From positions 1 to 14,608 of the forward strand of contig CAYJIX010000054.1 of the NCBI GenBank assembly GCA_964370375.1: a stretch of 14,608 nucleotides of DNA, in the 5' to 3' direction. Position 1 is the stretch's first letter, and each line of letters opens with the position of its first letter. The DNA is from CAYJIX01 sp964370375 (GTDB taxonomy: Bacteria > Desulfobacterota > Desulfovibrionia > Desulfovibrionales > Desulfovibrionaceae). The notes under the pieces are model-generated. The model did not search any database. It was given only the letters and a program-made list of their open reading frames with translations, and had not been told where the DNA came from. Positions 7,171 through 14,608 of this stretch are shown piece after piece. The position numbers were made by a program, and so were the translations under genes.

Positions 7171-7268
7171 GGGCATGGAGGTATGTTATATGATAAAAAT
7201 TCCGAAAAAAAGGTTTGTGTTCTTGTAACTATATAAAATGTTTGTATATAATTTTTTTGTGTATGTTG

Positions 7269-7297
7269 AAGAAATCACAAACACGCAAGTGTTTATG
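7269..7297 (-). terminator. Probable terminator of folD
   Basis: Just past the folD stop on the minus strand, CATAAACAC (7297-7289) pairs with GTGTTTGTG (7284-7276), nine bp with one wobble, around a TTGC loop, followed by ATTTCTT. The U-tract is modest. Confidence 0.5.
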
Positions 7298-7300
7298 GGT

Positions 7301-8206
7301 TTATTGTGGACAAGCTGCCCCCTCAAGGTGGTTACGGGCAGATCTGACGGTGTTTTTCATAAGCATAGCAATGGTCATGGGGCCAACACCGCCCGGAACC
7401 GGAGTGATTTTTCCGGCCACTTCGCAAGCTGCAGTGTAATCGACATCCCCTACCAAAATGGCCCTGCCAGTTTCTTCGTTAAAGCCTGCTCTGTTCACGC
7501 CAACATCAATGACAGTGGCGTCCTTTTTAATCCATTCAGGCTTTACAAGCCCTGCTACTCCGGCTGCTACCACCAAAATGTCAGCGCGGCGGCAGTGGGC
7601 GGCAAGGTCTGTGGTTTGGGTATGTACAAGGGTCACCGTGGCGTCAGCGCCTCGCCCTTTTTGCCCAAGCATGACCGCAAGGGGCCTGCCCACAATGTTG
7701 GAACGTCCCACAACTACAACTTCGCGCCCCTTGGTTTCCACCTTGGCACGCAAAAGCATTTCTTGAACCCCTGCCGGTGTGCAGGGCAAAAATCCTGTGG
7801 AATCGCCAAGGAGCATGCGCCCCACATTTAATGGGTGAAAGCCGTCAACGTCTTTTTTGGGGTCAATGGCGTGGATGATTCGCCGCTCGTTTATGTGCTT
7901 GGGCAGGGGGAGTTGTACTAAGATGCCGTGGATTTTAGGATCAGCGTTGTATTGTTCAATAAGCTTTACAAGGTCGTCTTCGCTGATGTGTTCAGGCTGG
8001 CTGTCTTGCACTTCATGAAAACCCAAAGAACAAGCGGTTTTTATTTTTAAAGAAACATAGCTCATGGATGCGGCATTGTCCCCCACAAGGATGGTAACAA
8101 GGCCTGGAACCGTGCCATATTTTTCTCGTAATTGCTCAACTTCATCGCGCAATTCGTTCAGAATATCTTGGCGCATCTCGGTTCCGGAAATACGTGTCGC
8201 GGTCAT
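7301..8206 (-). CDS. folD: Bifunctional methylene-THF dehydrogenase/methenyl-THF cyclohydrolase
   Basis: A 301-residue cytosolic FolD that interconverts 5,10-methylene-THF, 5,10-methenyl-THF and 10-formyl-THF with NAD(P). It shows the active-site Y50-x3-K54 (SYVSLK), GILVQLPLP (94-102), KDVDGFH with D121, the Rossmann-type GRSNIVGRP stretch and PGGVGPMT (271-278). I set the start at 8206 because AAGGTGA (8217-8211) is four nt upstream and the protein then begins at the conserved region. An in-frame ATG at 8239 would add eleven unconserved residues. It lies downstream of fhs on the same strand, but a hairpinned spacer with a terminator and a candidate promoter lies between them, so the two genes are probably transcribed separately. 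FolD and Fhs act in consecutive steps of C1-folate metabolism. Confidence 0.95.
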   Translation of the reverse strand: MTATRISGTEMRQDILNELRDEVEQLREKYGTVPGLVTILVGDNAASMSYVSLKIKTACSLGFHEVQDSQPEHISEDDLVKLIEQYNADPKIHGILVQLPLPKHINERRIIHAIDPKKDVDGFHPLNVGRMLLGDSTGFLPCTPAGVQEMLLRAKVETKGREVVVVGRSNIVGRPLAVMLGQKGRGADATVTLVHTQTTDLAAHCRRADILVVAAGVAGLVKPEWIKKDATVIDVGVNRAGFNEETGRAILVGDVDYTAACEVAGKITPVPGGVGPMTIAMLMKNTVRSARNHLEGAACPQ

Positions 8207-8230
8207 AAGGTCACCTTTTTGTGGCAAAAG

Positions 8231-8260
8231 TTTATACAAGGCAGGGTTTTATACTGCCAA
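8231..8260 (-). promoter_or_regulatory. Candidate sigma-70 promoter of folD
   Basis: On the minus strand, TTGGCA (8260-8255), an 18-bp spacer and TATAAA (8236-8231) each match five of six consensus bases. The predicted start near 8225 gives a short leader containing the folD ribosome site. Confidence 0.5.
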
Positions 8261-8301
8261 TAGCTTGTTGTGAATGTTTACTCATAGTGCACTATTATCA
8301 T

Positions 8302-8344
8302 GAAAAAGTAAAAGCCCCAAGGAAACAACGTTACCTTGGGGCTT
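8302..8344 (-). terminator. Terminator downstream of fhs (hairpin unit A)
   Basis: AAGCCCCAAGG (8312-8322) pairs perfectly with CCTTGGGGCTT (8334-8344), with further inner pairing. On the minus strand the stem is followed by TTTTACTTTTT-like sequence, so it should end the fhs transcript before folD. A nearly identical hairpin recurs at 8502-8528. Confidence 0.75.
8317..8343. repeat. 27-bp direct repeat, unit A
   Basis: This sequence recurs at 8502-8528 with one base change (A at 8333, T at 8518). Each unit is itself a hairpin around an AAC loop. The two units enclose the stem-loop array, giving a start-to-start distance of 185 bp. Confidence 0.85.
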
Positions 8345-8348
8345 GGGA

Positions 8349-8486
8349 GTGCTGAATTTAGTCAGCACGACCCGAAAATCAAGAATAGGCGGAGCTTTGC
8401 TTCGCCGTAAATGATTGAATTTCGTGCCTTCCTGCCAAGCAAGCAAAGCTTGCTTAGGCGGCACAAACGCCCGAGAGGGTGTTTGT
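8349..8486. other. Array of four stem-loops in the fhs-folD spacer
   Basis: Successive stems are 8349-8355/8362-8368 (7 bp), 8388-8395/8399-8406 (8 bp, one wobble), 8437-8444/8448-8455 (8 bp, extendable by GCC/GGC) and 8463-8472/8477-8486 (10 bp, one wobble, GAGA loop). With the flanking hairpins this makes six stem-loops in about 240 bp between fhs and folD. It may be a structured 3' untranslated RNA, a small RNA or a non-coding repeat element. No known RNA family is recognised. Confidence 0.5.
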
Positions 8487-8501
8487 CATCAACACCTGTC
8501 G

Positions 8502-8528
8502 CCAAGGAAACAACGTTTCCTTGGGGCT
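8502..8528. repeat. 27-bp direct repeat, unit B
   Basis: CCAAGGAAAC (8502-8511) pairs perfectly with GTTTCCTTGG (8515-8524). An outer perfect 8-bp inverted repeat, CAACACCT (8490-8497)/AGGTGTTG (8536-8543), encloses it. It lies about 55 bp past the fhs stop. It lacks the U-tract that follows unit A on the minus strand. Confidence 0.85.
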
Positions 8529-8583
8529 ATAGTTTAGGTGTTGTCTGTCTGTGTAACTAATTACAATTTTTATATTATTTACT

Positions 8584-10359
8584 CTAGAAAATGCCTTGTA
8601 CCCTACCGGTATCCACATCCACATCCACACGGCGGAACGCAGGATTAGAGCCTGTTCCCGGCATGAGCGTAATAACACCTGAAACAGGAACCACAAAACC
8701 TGCGCCGCCATACACAAGCACATCGCGTATGGTAAGGCGCCAGTTTTCAGGAACGCCTTTAAGTTCTGGTTTATCAGAAAGGGAAAGGTGGGTTTTAACC
8801 ATGCAAAGGCCAAGCTCTTGCGCATCTGGGCGTTCTTGGATTTGGGCCAGTTTGCGTGAAGCTTCGGGGGAAAAATCCACACCGTCAGCGCCGTACACTT
8901 CACGGGCCACAAGGTCGATACGCTCTTTAAAGGGCATGGACCAGTCATACAAAGGTTTAAATTCTGTTTTGTCATTGCAGGCGTCAGACACAGCATCAGC
9001 AAGTTCCAAGGCGCCATCGCCGCCATGTTCCCAATGGGTGGACAGAGCCACACGCGCGCCTGCAGCTTCGCAAAGTTCACGCACTTTGGCGATTTCTGCT
9101 TTGGTGTCTGTAACAAAGGCATTGATGCACACCACAGGTGATACGCCGGATTTTTTAACGGTTTCGATGTGGTGTAATAAGTTGCAGCATCCTTGCTCTA
9201 CAAAGCCGACGTTTTCCTTGCTGTAGGCTTCTGGCAGGGGACGGCCGGGTACTGGGACAGGCGCGCCGCCATGGCTTTTTAACGCACGGATGGTGGCAAC
9301 AACCACAGCAGCATCCGGAGTTAGGCCGCTATAGTGGCATTTAAGGTTCCAAAACTTTTCATAGCCGATATCAGCACCAAAGCCGGATTCGGTCACGTGA
9401 TAGTCAGACAGTTTTAAGCCTACACGGTCAGCAATGACAGAGCTTTGCCCAATGGCAATATTGGCAAAGGGGCCTGCATGCACAAATACGGGTTGGCCTT
9501 CAATGGTTTGGATAAGGTTGGGATTGACAGCTTCTACCATCCAAGCCGTCATGGCGCCGTCCACTTCAAGGTCTTTGGTGGTAACAGGCTTGCCGTTGCG
9601 ATCGTGAGCAACAATGATACGGCCCATGCGTTCGCGCATGTCTTTTAAGTCTTTAGCCACAGCCAAAATGGCCATGACTTCCGATGAGACGGCAATGTCA
9701 AAGCGCGAGCTCATCATATAGCCGTCAGACTTTCCGTTCACCCCGTTGATGCCAAGGATAATATTGCGCAACGATTGGCAGCAAAAATCAATAACCCAGC
9801 CCATATTGACGCTGGTTGGGTCAATATTAAGGCGGTTCATTTTGGAGAGTTGGAGCAATTTTTCGTCATCATAATTGCGTTCGTGCTGCATACGGGAGGT
9901 TAGCGCCACCATGGCCAAATTATGGGCGTTCATCACCGCATTGATATCACCGGTAAAGCCTAAGGAATATTGCGTTAAGGGAATACATTGGGATTTTCCG
10001 CCGCCTGCTGCAGATCCTTTAACCCCCATGGTGGGGCCACCTGAAGGCTGACGGATGGCTGCTGAGGCACTTTTGCCGCGCCTGCCAAGCCCTTGCACAA
10101 GGCCAATGGTGGTGGTGGATTTCCCTTCACCCAAAGGTGTTGGCGTGATGGCTGTCACATCAACGTATTTTCCGTTGGGGCGGTTTTCAAGGCGAGAAAG
10201 CACCTTGCGATAATCCACCTTGCCCATGACATGCCCATAAGGCAGCAGTTCAGTATCTTCAAGCCCTATGTCACGTCCAAGCTGATAGACTGTTTTCATG
10301 CGGGATTCAGCCTCTTGAGCCACTTCCCAGTCAGCATGTTTTTTGGGATCTAAAGTCAT
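8584..10359 (-). CDS. fhs: Formate--tetrahydrofolate ligase
   Basis: A 591-residue cytosolic enzyme that makes 10-formyl-THF from formate, THF and ATP. The nucleotide-binding TPLGEGKS (74-81) opens the large domain. The sequence then follows the family closely, including RQPSGGPTMGVKG, the GFTGDINAVMNAHNL region, the GFGADIGYEKF stretch and a glycine-rich C-terminus (VYGGAGFVVPVSG). Length is slightly above the usual 555-590. I set the start at 10359 because AAGGAG (10372-10367) is seven nt upstream; the ATG at 10410 would add 17 residues unlike the family. With folD downstream it forms the formate end of the methyl branch of C1 metabolism, commonly present in sulfate reducers and acetogens and also used for purine and formyl-Met synthesis. 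Confidence 0.96.
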   Translation of the reverse strand: MTLDPKKHADWEVAQEAESRMKTVYQLGRDIGLEDTELLPYGHVMGKVDYRKVLSRLENRPNGKYVDVTAITPTPLGEGKSTTTIGLVQGLGRRGKSASAAIRQPSGGPTMGVKGSAAGGGKSQCIPLTQYSLGFTGDINAVMNAHNLAMVALTSRMQHERNYDDEKLLQLSKMNRLNIDPTSVNMGWVIDFCCQSLRNIILGINGVNGKSDGYMMSSRFDIAVSSEVMAILAVAKDLKDMRERMGRIIVAHDRNGKPVTTKDLEVDGAMTAWMVEAVNPNLIQTIEGQPVFVHAGPFANIAIGQSSVIADRVGLKLSDYHVTESGFGADIGYEKFWNLKCHYSGLTPDAAVVVATIRALKSHGGAPVPVPGRPLPEAYSKENVGFVEQGCCNLLHHIETVKKSGVSPVVCINAFVTDTKAEIAKVRELCEAAGARVALSTHWEHGGDGALELADAVSDACNDKTEFKPLYDWSMPFKERIDLVAREVYGADGVDFSPEASRKLAQIQERPDAQELGLCMVKTHLSLSDKPELKGVPENWRLTIRDVLVYGGAGFVVPVSGVITLMPGTGSNPAFRRVDVDVDTGRVQGIF

Positions 10360-10390
10360 GGAGAAACTCCTTGAAAGAAAGGTTAGGGTC

Positions 10391-10419
10391 CTATAGAATG
10401 AATCAATCACTTTTGTGAA
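10391..10419 (-). promoter_or_regulatory. Candidate promoter of fhs
   Basis: On the minus strand, TTCACA (10419-10414), a 17-bp spacer and CTATAG (10396-10391; TATAGG with an 18-bp spacer) form a weak -35/-10 pair, placing the start just upstream of the fhs ribosome site. The -10 match is poor. Confidence 0.35.
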
Positions 10420-10485
10420 AAAATAAAATGTTTATGGAAAAAATGCAATGCAAAATTTGAATCTAATGGGGCAACGAATGTACAT

Positions 10486-10514
10486 TTGACGGTACGGTAA
10501 TAGGCTTGTACCAT
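10486..10514 (+). promoter_or_regulatory. Candidate sigma-70 promoter of gmhB
   Basis: TTGACG (10486-10491), a 17-bp spacer and TACCAT (10509-10514) give a reasonable pair with a leader of about 110 nt. The -10 lies inside the left arm of the inverted repeat at 10506-10534. A weaker alternative nearer the gene is TTGTTA (10577-10582) with TATATC (10601-10606). Confidence 0.4.
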
Positions 10515-10534
10515 AAAAACAGTCAATGGTACAA
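10506..10534. promoter_or_regulatory. Inverted repeat, possible operator between fhs and gmhB
   Basis: TTGTACCAT (10506-10514) and ATGGTACAA (10526-10534) are perfect 9-bp inverted arms around an 11-bp spacer. The half-sites are about two helical turns apart centre to centre, as for a dimeric repressor. The left arm overlaps the candidate gmhB -10. No T-run directly follows, so a terminator is less likely. Confidence 0.5.
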
Positions 10535-10630
10535 AAGAATGTGCAATAGATTTTTTTTATAGGTATATATTATTGTTTGTTACTAATGGTTTTGCGTCTT
10601 TATATCCACAAGTTACACTAGGAAAAATAC

Positions 10631-11224
10631 ATGCAAGACTCAACGCAATCTCCTCAAGTCCTACAATCCTTGGTGCTTTTAGATCGCGACGGCACGATCA
10701 TTGAGAATAAGCATTATTTAAGCGATCCTGAAGGGGTGGAGCTTTTACCAAAGGCCGTTGAAGGTCTGCGTTGCCTTGGACAAAAGGCCCTTCTTGCCCT
10801 TGTGAGCAATCAATCGGGTATTGGGCGGGGCTATTTTGGCGAAGAGGCGTTGCAGGCTGTCAATGATCGCCTTGTGAGCATGCTTTGCCAAGACGACGTG
10901 CAGCTTTTTGGGCTTTACCACTGCCCCCACGCGCCTAATGCAGAATGCGCCTGCCGTAAACCCGGCACAGCCATGGCTTTAGAGGCCTTAAAAGATGCAG
11001 AAAGCAAAGGCTATAGGGCACGTATAACCATGGTTGTTGGGGATAGTATGTGCGATGTGGATTTGGGGCTGGCTCTTGGTGCTGTGACTGTTCTTGTGCG
11101 CACAGGCCATGGAATGGAAGTGGAACGCGAATTGGGCGCGCGCGCAGGCAAGGTGCATGTGGTGGATGATTTGCTTGAAGCTGCTGCTTTGCATCAGACC
11201 CTTATTGAATGTAGGCCTGGTTAA
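10631..11224 (+). CDS. gmhB: D-glycero-beta-D-manno-heptose-1,7-bisphosphate 7-phosphatase (HAD family)
   Basis: A 197-residue HAD-superfamily phosphatase that removes the 7-phosphate of heptose bisphosphate in the ADP-heptose pathway for lipopolysaccharide core. Motif I is D18-R-D20-G-T, motif II is SNQSG (59-63), the GmhB-type zinc site is C98-x-H100...C106-x-C108 followed by RKP (109-111), and motif IV is GDSMCD (137-142). Length is typical. AGGA (10620-10623) is seven nt upstream of ATG. It is transcribed divergently from fhs and appears to stand alone. A histidinol-phosphate phosphatase of the same subfamily is the main alternative; the zinc loop and RKP favour GmhB. Confidence 0.9.
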   Translation: MQDSTQSPQVLQSLVLLDRDGTIIENKHYLSDPEGVELLPKAVEGLRCLGQKALLALVSNQSGIGRGYFGEEALQAVNDRLVSMLCQDDVQLFGLYHCPHAPNAECACRKPGTAMALEALKDAESKGYRARITMVVGDSMCDVDLGLALGAVTVLVRTGHGMEVERELGARAGKVHVVDDLLEAAALHQTLIECRPG

Positions 11225-12035
11225 AGTGGATTAATTGCAACTAATCTAAATATTTATTGCATTTCACCGTTGAAAACTGTTCCAACATTGAATTTTGCCA
11301 TGGTACATTTTGGCTACTCAATAGGCCACGTTTTTTTGTCGGTTTTTTCAGAGCTTTTTTTCAACAAAAGGTTTCAACTGTTGTATGAACATTGATTGCG
11401 ATATTGAAAGTACTATTTCAACATCTCTTTTTGTTATGTCCGTTTTTGTTTCCAAACCGTTTTTGGGATGTTTTCCTCTGACTGTGCGAAGCTGACAGCT
11501 AGCTTTTTATCTGTTGCACTTGGGTTAAGGCAATTAAATATTCAGCACGTACCATATATCCTTGCGAAATTATAATCTTTTTTATTGCTTCAGGGCCTTG
11601 TTTGCGTACGATTTTAACTGTTGTTTTGAATATAAAGAACACGCAATACCATTGAATTGCTAAGACGTATCATAAATTTTGGTGTGAAGCAGGGTGTGTG
11701 CGAAATTGGTTTTAGAGTATTTTGTACATGTTTAGATGCACGAGCAAAGGCCAGTATGTTGTTCTTAAAACTCTGTTGTTAAAAATTAACTCATTATTAA
11801 AACAGGATTTTTTGTTTCACTATTTACACTTTGTACGCAGGTTCATATGTGATAGTAAGTGTTTATGGTAAATGTGTGCCAAAAATGAGAGTATTGTCAA
11901 TACAAATTTGACTTATTAGTAGCATTCTATTATGTACACAATTACGCAAAGCAAATTTTTACATTGGGTTTTCTTTTTTTAAAAAGAAGACATCTTGTTT
12001 GTGGTTATGATTGCTTTACAAAGAGTAGGTTTGGT
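11225..12035. other. AT-rich gene-free stretch
   Basis: About 810 bp with no convincing gene on either strand. Visible structures are a near-perfect 18-bp palindrome just after the gmhB stop (11229-11246, one mismatch pair), several T-tracts, and a TTCTTTTT/AAAAAGAA hairpin (11971-11988). The only short reading frame I checked (11728-11871, 47 codons) lacks a ribosome site. It should hold the promoter of the downstream EAL gene, but I find no strong one. It may be a long leader, a decayed gene or a small-RNA locus. Confidence 0.5.
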
Positions 12036-14608
12036 ATGTTTAACAGATTTTTATTTGTACTTTTTTTCATTGTCTTTCTACTCTACCCACTAAAAAATGT
12101 AGAGCTCGTTTACGCAAACGAGTTGCCACAAGTAATTAGAATTGGCTATCTTTCTGGGTATGGTTTTGCTCAAACACTTGAAACAGCAAGTGCAAGAGGG
12201 TTTATCTTTCAACTTCTTGAAAGAGCAGAATCATACTCGTCTTCTTCCTTTGAGTATGTTTCTTACATGGATCTTGGCTCTATGGTAGAAGCCTTAGAGA
12301 ACAAAGAAATCCATATTATTGCGCCTATTTCTAAAAGAGTACAAACAGATTTTGATATGCGCTTTAGCAAAAAACCTCTTGGGCAAGATCAAATTATTCT
12401 TGTAAAAAAAGGGGAGGATTACGCAACATTTCAAAACCCAACGCAAATAGACGGCAAAGTCGTGGCTTCATATTTTGGTTCAACGCTTGAGTCTTTATTG
12501 AATGATTATTGTAAAAAACATGGAATTAGTGTTGTTTATAAGCGTTCAGATGTTAAGAATTATCATGAATTAGACACAGACTACTACCTTGTTACTTCTT
12601 TATACAGTCACTTTCATGATTATAATAGTGTGATTAACTTAGGCTCCCAAGATTATTATCTGTCTTTTTTGGCAAAAAATGAATTTATTGGCGATGAAAT
12701 TGTTTTAGCAACAGAAAAAGCCTTAAAGGCAGACCCTAGTTTGGTGCATAGTCTTTATCTAAAATATTATGACACAAGACTCACACGCAGAGACCTGACA
12801 AAAGCAGAAAGCGCTTTGCTTAAGGGAAAAACCTTTACTGTAGGCTATAATAAAGCGCATACACCTATCCAATACACAAACGAAAACAATGAAGCAGAGG
12901 GCGTTGCTGTTGAAATATTAAATGTTTTGGCAACTCGTTATGGTTTTAAGGTTGAATATTATCCTTATTCTCTAAATGAAGAAGACAGTAATCATGAAGG
13001 CTATGACTTTTTGATTTCTTTGCTTGGCGACTATGTTGAGGAAAGAAAACACTATAGAATCACAGAAGAATACTTCAATATGCCATTAATGCTTGTTACA
13101 GCAAGAAAAAATGCTCTTGATAAAGCTTTTCAAGCAAGAAAGGCAAATATAGGATCGTTAAATTACCTTACTGTTGATATGGAAGAATTGCATGATGAAT
13201 ACCCAAACTCAACGATAAAAGTTTATAATACTCTTGAAGAAATGATTTTAGCATATGATTCCCACGATATAGACGCCTTACTCATTAATGACACCGCCTT
13301 GACCTATCTAAATAGTATTTTTGACAATACATTAATAACTTACGGAAATTCTTTAGCATTACCATTCAGGCTTTTTATTTCAAGAAAGCTTGACCCACGC
13401 TATGTAAACGTATTTAATCTTGTTTTTGACTACATAAGGGGTGGGGAATTTGACGAAATTGTTGCACGCCAAACACTAGAATTTATTCCAAGCTATACTA
13501 TCAAGCAGACCATGCTACTCTATAAAAATGAAATTATCAGCTTTAGCATAGGCCTTTTAGGAATATATTTATTTACTCTGTATTATGCCAATTCCAGAAA
13601 GAAATTAGCTGTTTTGAAGGCACTAGAAGTTGACCCTGTAACAGGTCTTATGAGCTATTCTTTTTTTGAAAATCAAATAAAAAAAGTTTTTCAGCAAGCA
13701 AATTGTGACGAGTATACGGTTATTTCGTTAGATATCGACTCATTTAAGACAGTTACAAGTTATTATAGTTACGAAAATTCCCAAAAGGTTCTAGAAGTTA
13801 TCGCGCATTCATTAGTAAAGCATCTTGCAGATTTTGATGCTGCTGTGACTCGTTCTTTTGCCGATAATTTTGTTGTTATTTGCAAAAATGTAGAGCCTGA
13901 CTTTTTGCGAAATATTCTTGAAAAAGAAATAAGGCCACAAGCTTTGAAACATTTAGAGGAAAATTTTCCGCTGACATTCTCAGTTGGAATATACCCTATA
14001 CATGATTGTAATGAAAAAATTTATCACATTGTTGACTGGGCAAATGTGGCAAGACAAAGAGGGAAAAATTCTCACAATACAACAATTTATATCTTTGACG
14101 ATAGAATGAAATACGAGCATAGGAACAAGCTCAATGTCACCTATCGCATGGAAAAAGCCCTTATAAAAAATGAGTTTATACTTTTGTATCAACCCAAAAT
14201 CGATCTTGAAACATTGCAGATTTCGGGAGCAGAAGCCCTTGTTCGTTGGAAAATTTCAAATGATGAAATGATATACCCAGACGATTTTATTCCTGTTTTT
14301 GAAGCAAATGGCTATATCAATAAGTTAGATATCTACATTTTTACAAAAGTATGTAGATTTATTAAAGAAAATGAAGAAGATTTTAAAAACAAAGTCATTT
14401 CTGTTAATATTTCAAACAGAACTATGCTTGACCCAACTATTGTTGGCAGACTGAAGATGATAGCCGATAATTTTAGTGTGGATACTAAGATGTTAGAGCT
14501 TGAAATAACTGAAAGTGCGCTTGGTGAAGAATTTGCAATGAAGAAAATACGCGAATTTAAATCCATGGGCTTTACTGTATCTATTGACGATTTTGGTGCG
14601 GGTGTTTC
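12036..14608 (+). CDS. Membrane sensor with two solute-binding domains, degenerate GGDEF and EAL (c-di-GMP phosphodiesterase), 3'-partial
   Basis: An open frame of 857 codons with no stop, cut by the window edge. It begins with a signal peptide (1-27, cleavage likely after VYA), then two tandem periplasmic SBP_bac_3-like solute-binding domains (about 28-250 and 266-495). A transmembrane helix (about 499-518) leads into a cytoplasmic GGDEF domain (about 530-655) starting with DPVTGL. Its active loop reads R606-SFADNF instead of RxGGDEF, so it should not make c-di-GMP. The EAL domain follows with E733-A-L-V-R, E756, N791, E823 (EITE) and D851-D852 (DDFG), so the visible phosphodiesterase residues are intact. 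AGG at 12027-12029, six nt before ATG, supports the start. The likely role is to sense an amino-acid-like or other small ligand in the periplasm and lower c-di-GMP, favouring motility. Ligand unknown; base composition is more AT-rich than the neighbouring genes. Confidence 0.9.
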   Translation, partial: MFNRFLFVLFFIVFLLYPLKNVELVYANELPQVIRIGYLSGYGFAQTLETASARGFIFQLLERAESYSSSSFEYVSYMDLGSMVEALENKEIHIIAPISKRVQTDFDMRFSKKPLGQDQIILVKKGEDYATFQNPTQIDGKVVASYFGSTLESLLNDYCKKHGISVVYKRSDVKNYHELDTDYYLVTSLYSHFHDYNSVINLGSQDYYLSFLAKNEFIGDEIVLATEKALKADPSLVHSLYLKYYDTRLTRRDLTKAESALLKGKTFTVGYNKAHTPIQYTNENNEAEGVAVEILNVLATRYGFKVEYYPYSLNEEDSNHEGYDFLISLLGDYVEERKHYRITEEYFNMPLMLVTARKNALDKAFQARKANIGSLNYLTVDMEELHDEYPNSTIKVYNTLEEMILAYDSHDIDALLINDTALTYLNSIFDNTLITYGNSLALPFRLFISRKLDPRYVNVFNLVFDYIRGGEFDEIVARQTLEFIPSYTIKQTMLLYKNEIISFSIGLLGIYLFTLYYANSRKKLAVLKALEVDPVTGLMSYSFFENQIKKVFQQANCDEYTVISLDIDSFKTVTSYYSYENSQKVLEVIAHSLVKHLADFDAAVTRSFADNFVVICKNVEPDFLRNILEKEIRPQALKHLEENFPLTFSVGIYPIHDCNEKIYHIVDWANVARQRGKNSHNTTIYIFDDRMKYEHRNKLNVTYRMEKALIKNEFILLYQPKIDLETLQISGAEALVRWKISNDEMIYPDDFIPVFEANGYINKLDIYIFTKVCRFIKENEEDFKNKVISVNISNRTMLDPTIVGRLKMIADNFSVDTKMLELEITESALGEEFAMKKIREFKSMGFTVSIDDFGAGV

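Noticed and set aside
7238..7831. 197-codon + strand frame antisense to folD
   Set aside because: It is fully antisense to folD, which has all family motifs; it is a shadow frame.
8282..8464. 60-codon minus strand frame in the fhs-folD spacer
   Set aside because: It runs through the hairpin array and the fhs terminator, has no ribosome site and no family resemblance; it is probably a chance frame in a repeat.
11229..11246. Palindrome after gmhB as its terminator
   Set aside because: The stem is AT-rich and only five bp before a mismatch, with no clean T-run after it; too weak to call.
11709..11720. GTTTTAGAGT-like sequence recalling Cas9 repeat or tracrRNA ends
   Set aside because: A single short match with no repeats, spacers or cas genes nearby.
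11728..11871. 47-codon + strand frame in the AT-rich stretch
   Set aside because: No ribosome site, biased AT-driven composition and no recognisable motif.
11908..11933. TTGACT and TATTAT as the promoter of the sensor gene
   Set aside because: The spacer is only 14 bp, too short for a normal sigma-70 promoter.

Overview
The window reads as chromosomal DNA of a Gram-negative, motile anaerobe, most like a mid-to-low-GC member of the Desulfovibrionales (sulfate-reducing Desulfobacterota). The reasons are a Desulfovibrio-like short flagellin, adjacent C1-folate genes (fhs, folD), a heptose-phosphate phosphatase for lipopolysaccharide, and a large EAL-type signalling protein. The taxonomic call is inference from protein style only.

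Left end (1-551): no gene is visible. The stretch holds a rho-independent terminator and two copies of a REP-like imperfect palindrome, then a probable promoter. From 552 to 6009 five tightly packed + strand genes form one operon: a radical SAM/SPASM-like protein, a TVP38/TMEM64 (VTT) membrane protein, an FAD disulfide oxidoreductase, a fusion of the two rSAM/selenodomain-associated glycosyltransferase families (TIGR04282 + TIGR04283), and an MTA phosphorylase. This gene set matches the neighbourhoods now annotated as arsenosugar biosynthesis. However, the radical SAM lacks the ArsS-type signature and no ArsM methyltransferase is present, so the product is uncertain. A possible scheme is that the radical SAM enzyme adds a 5'-deoxyadenosyl group to an acceptor, the phosphorylase removes adenine to leave a sugar phosphate, and the glycosyltransferase fusion elaborates it.

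Middle (6010-10630): a strong bidirectional hairpin terminator separates the operon from a convergent flagellin gene. The flagellin has a good sigma-28 promoter and a leader with two hairpins, each showing an A-N-G-G-A loop, one over the Shine-Dalgarno; this suggests CsrA-type control. Then come folD and fhs on the minus strand, separated by a densely hairpinned spacer that contains a duplicated 27-bp hairpin. Fhs and FolD together interconvert formate-level and methylene-level tetrahydrofolate.

Right end (10631-14608): gmhB is divergent from fhs across a spacer carrying a 9-bp-armed inverted repeat that overlaps a candidate promoter. An AT-rich stretch of about 810 bp without a convincing gene follows. 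Then comes a large gene that runs off the window edge: signal peptide, two periplasmic solute-binding domains, a transmembrane helix, a degenerate GGDEF domain and an EAL domain with its visible catalytic residues intact. This is a probable c-di-GMP phosphodiesterase sensor.
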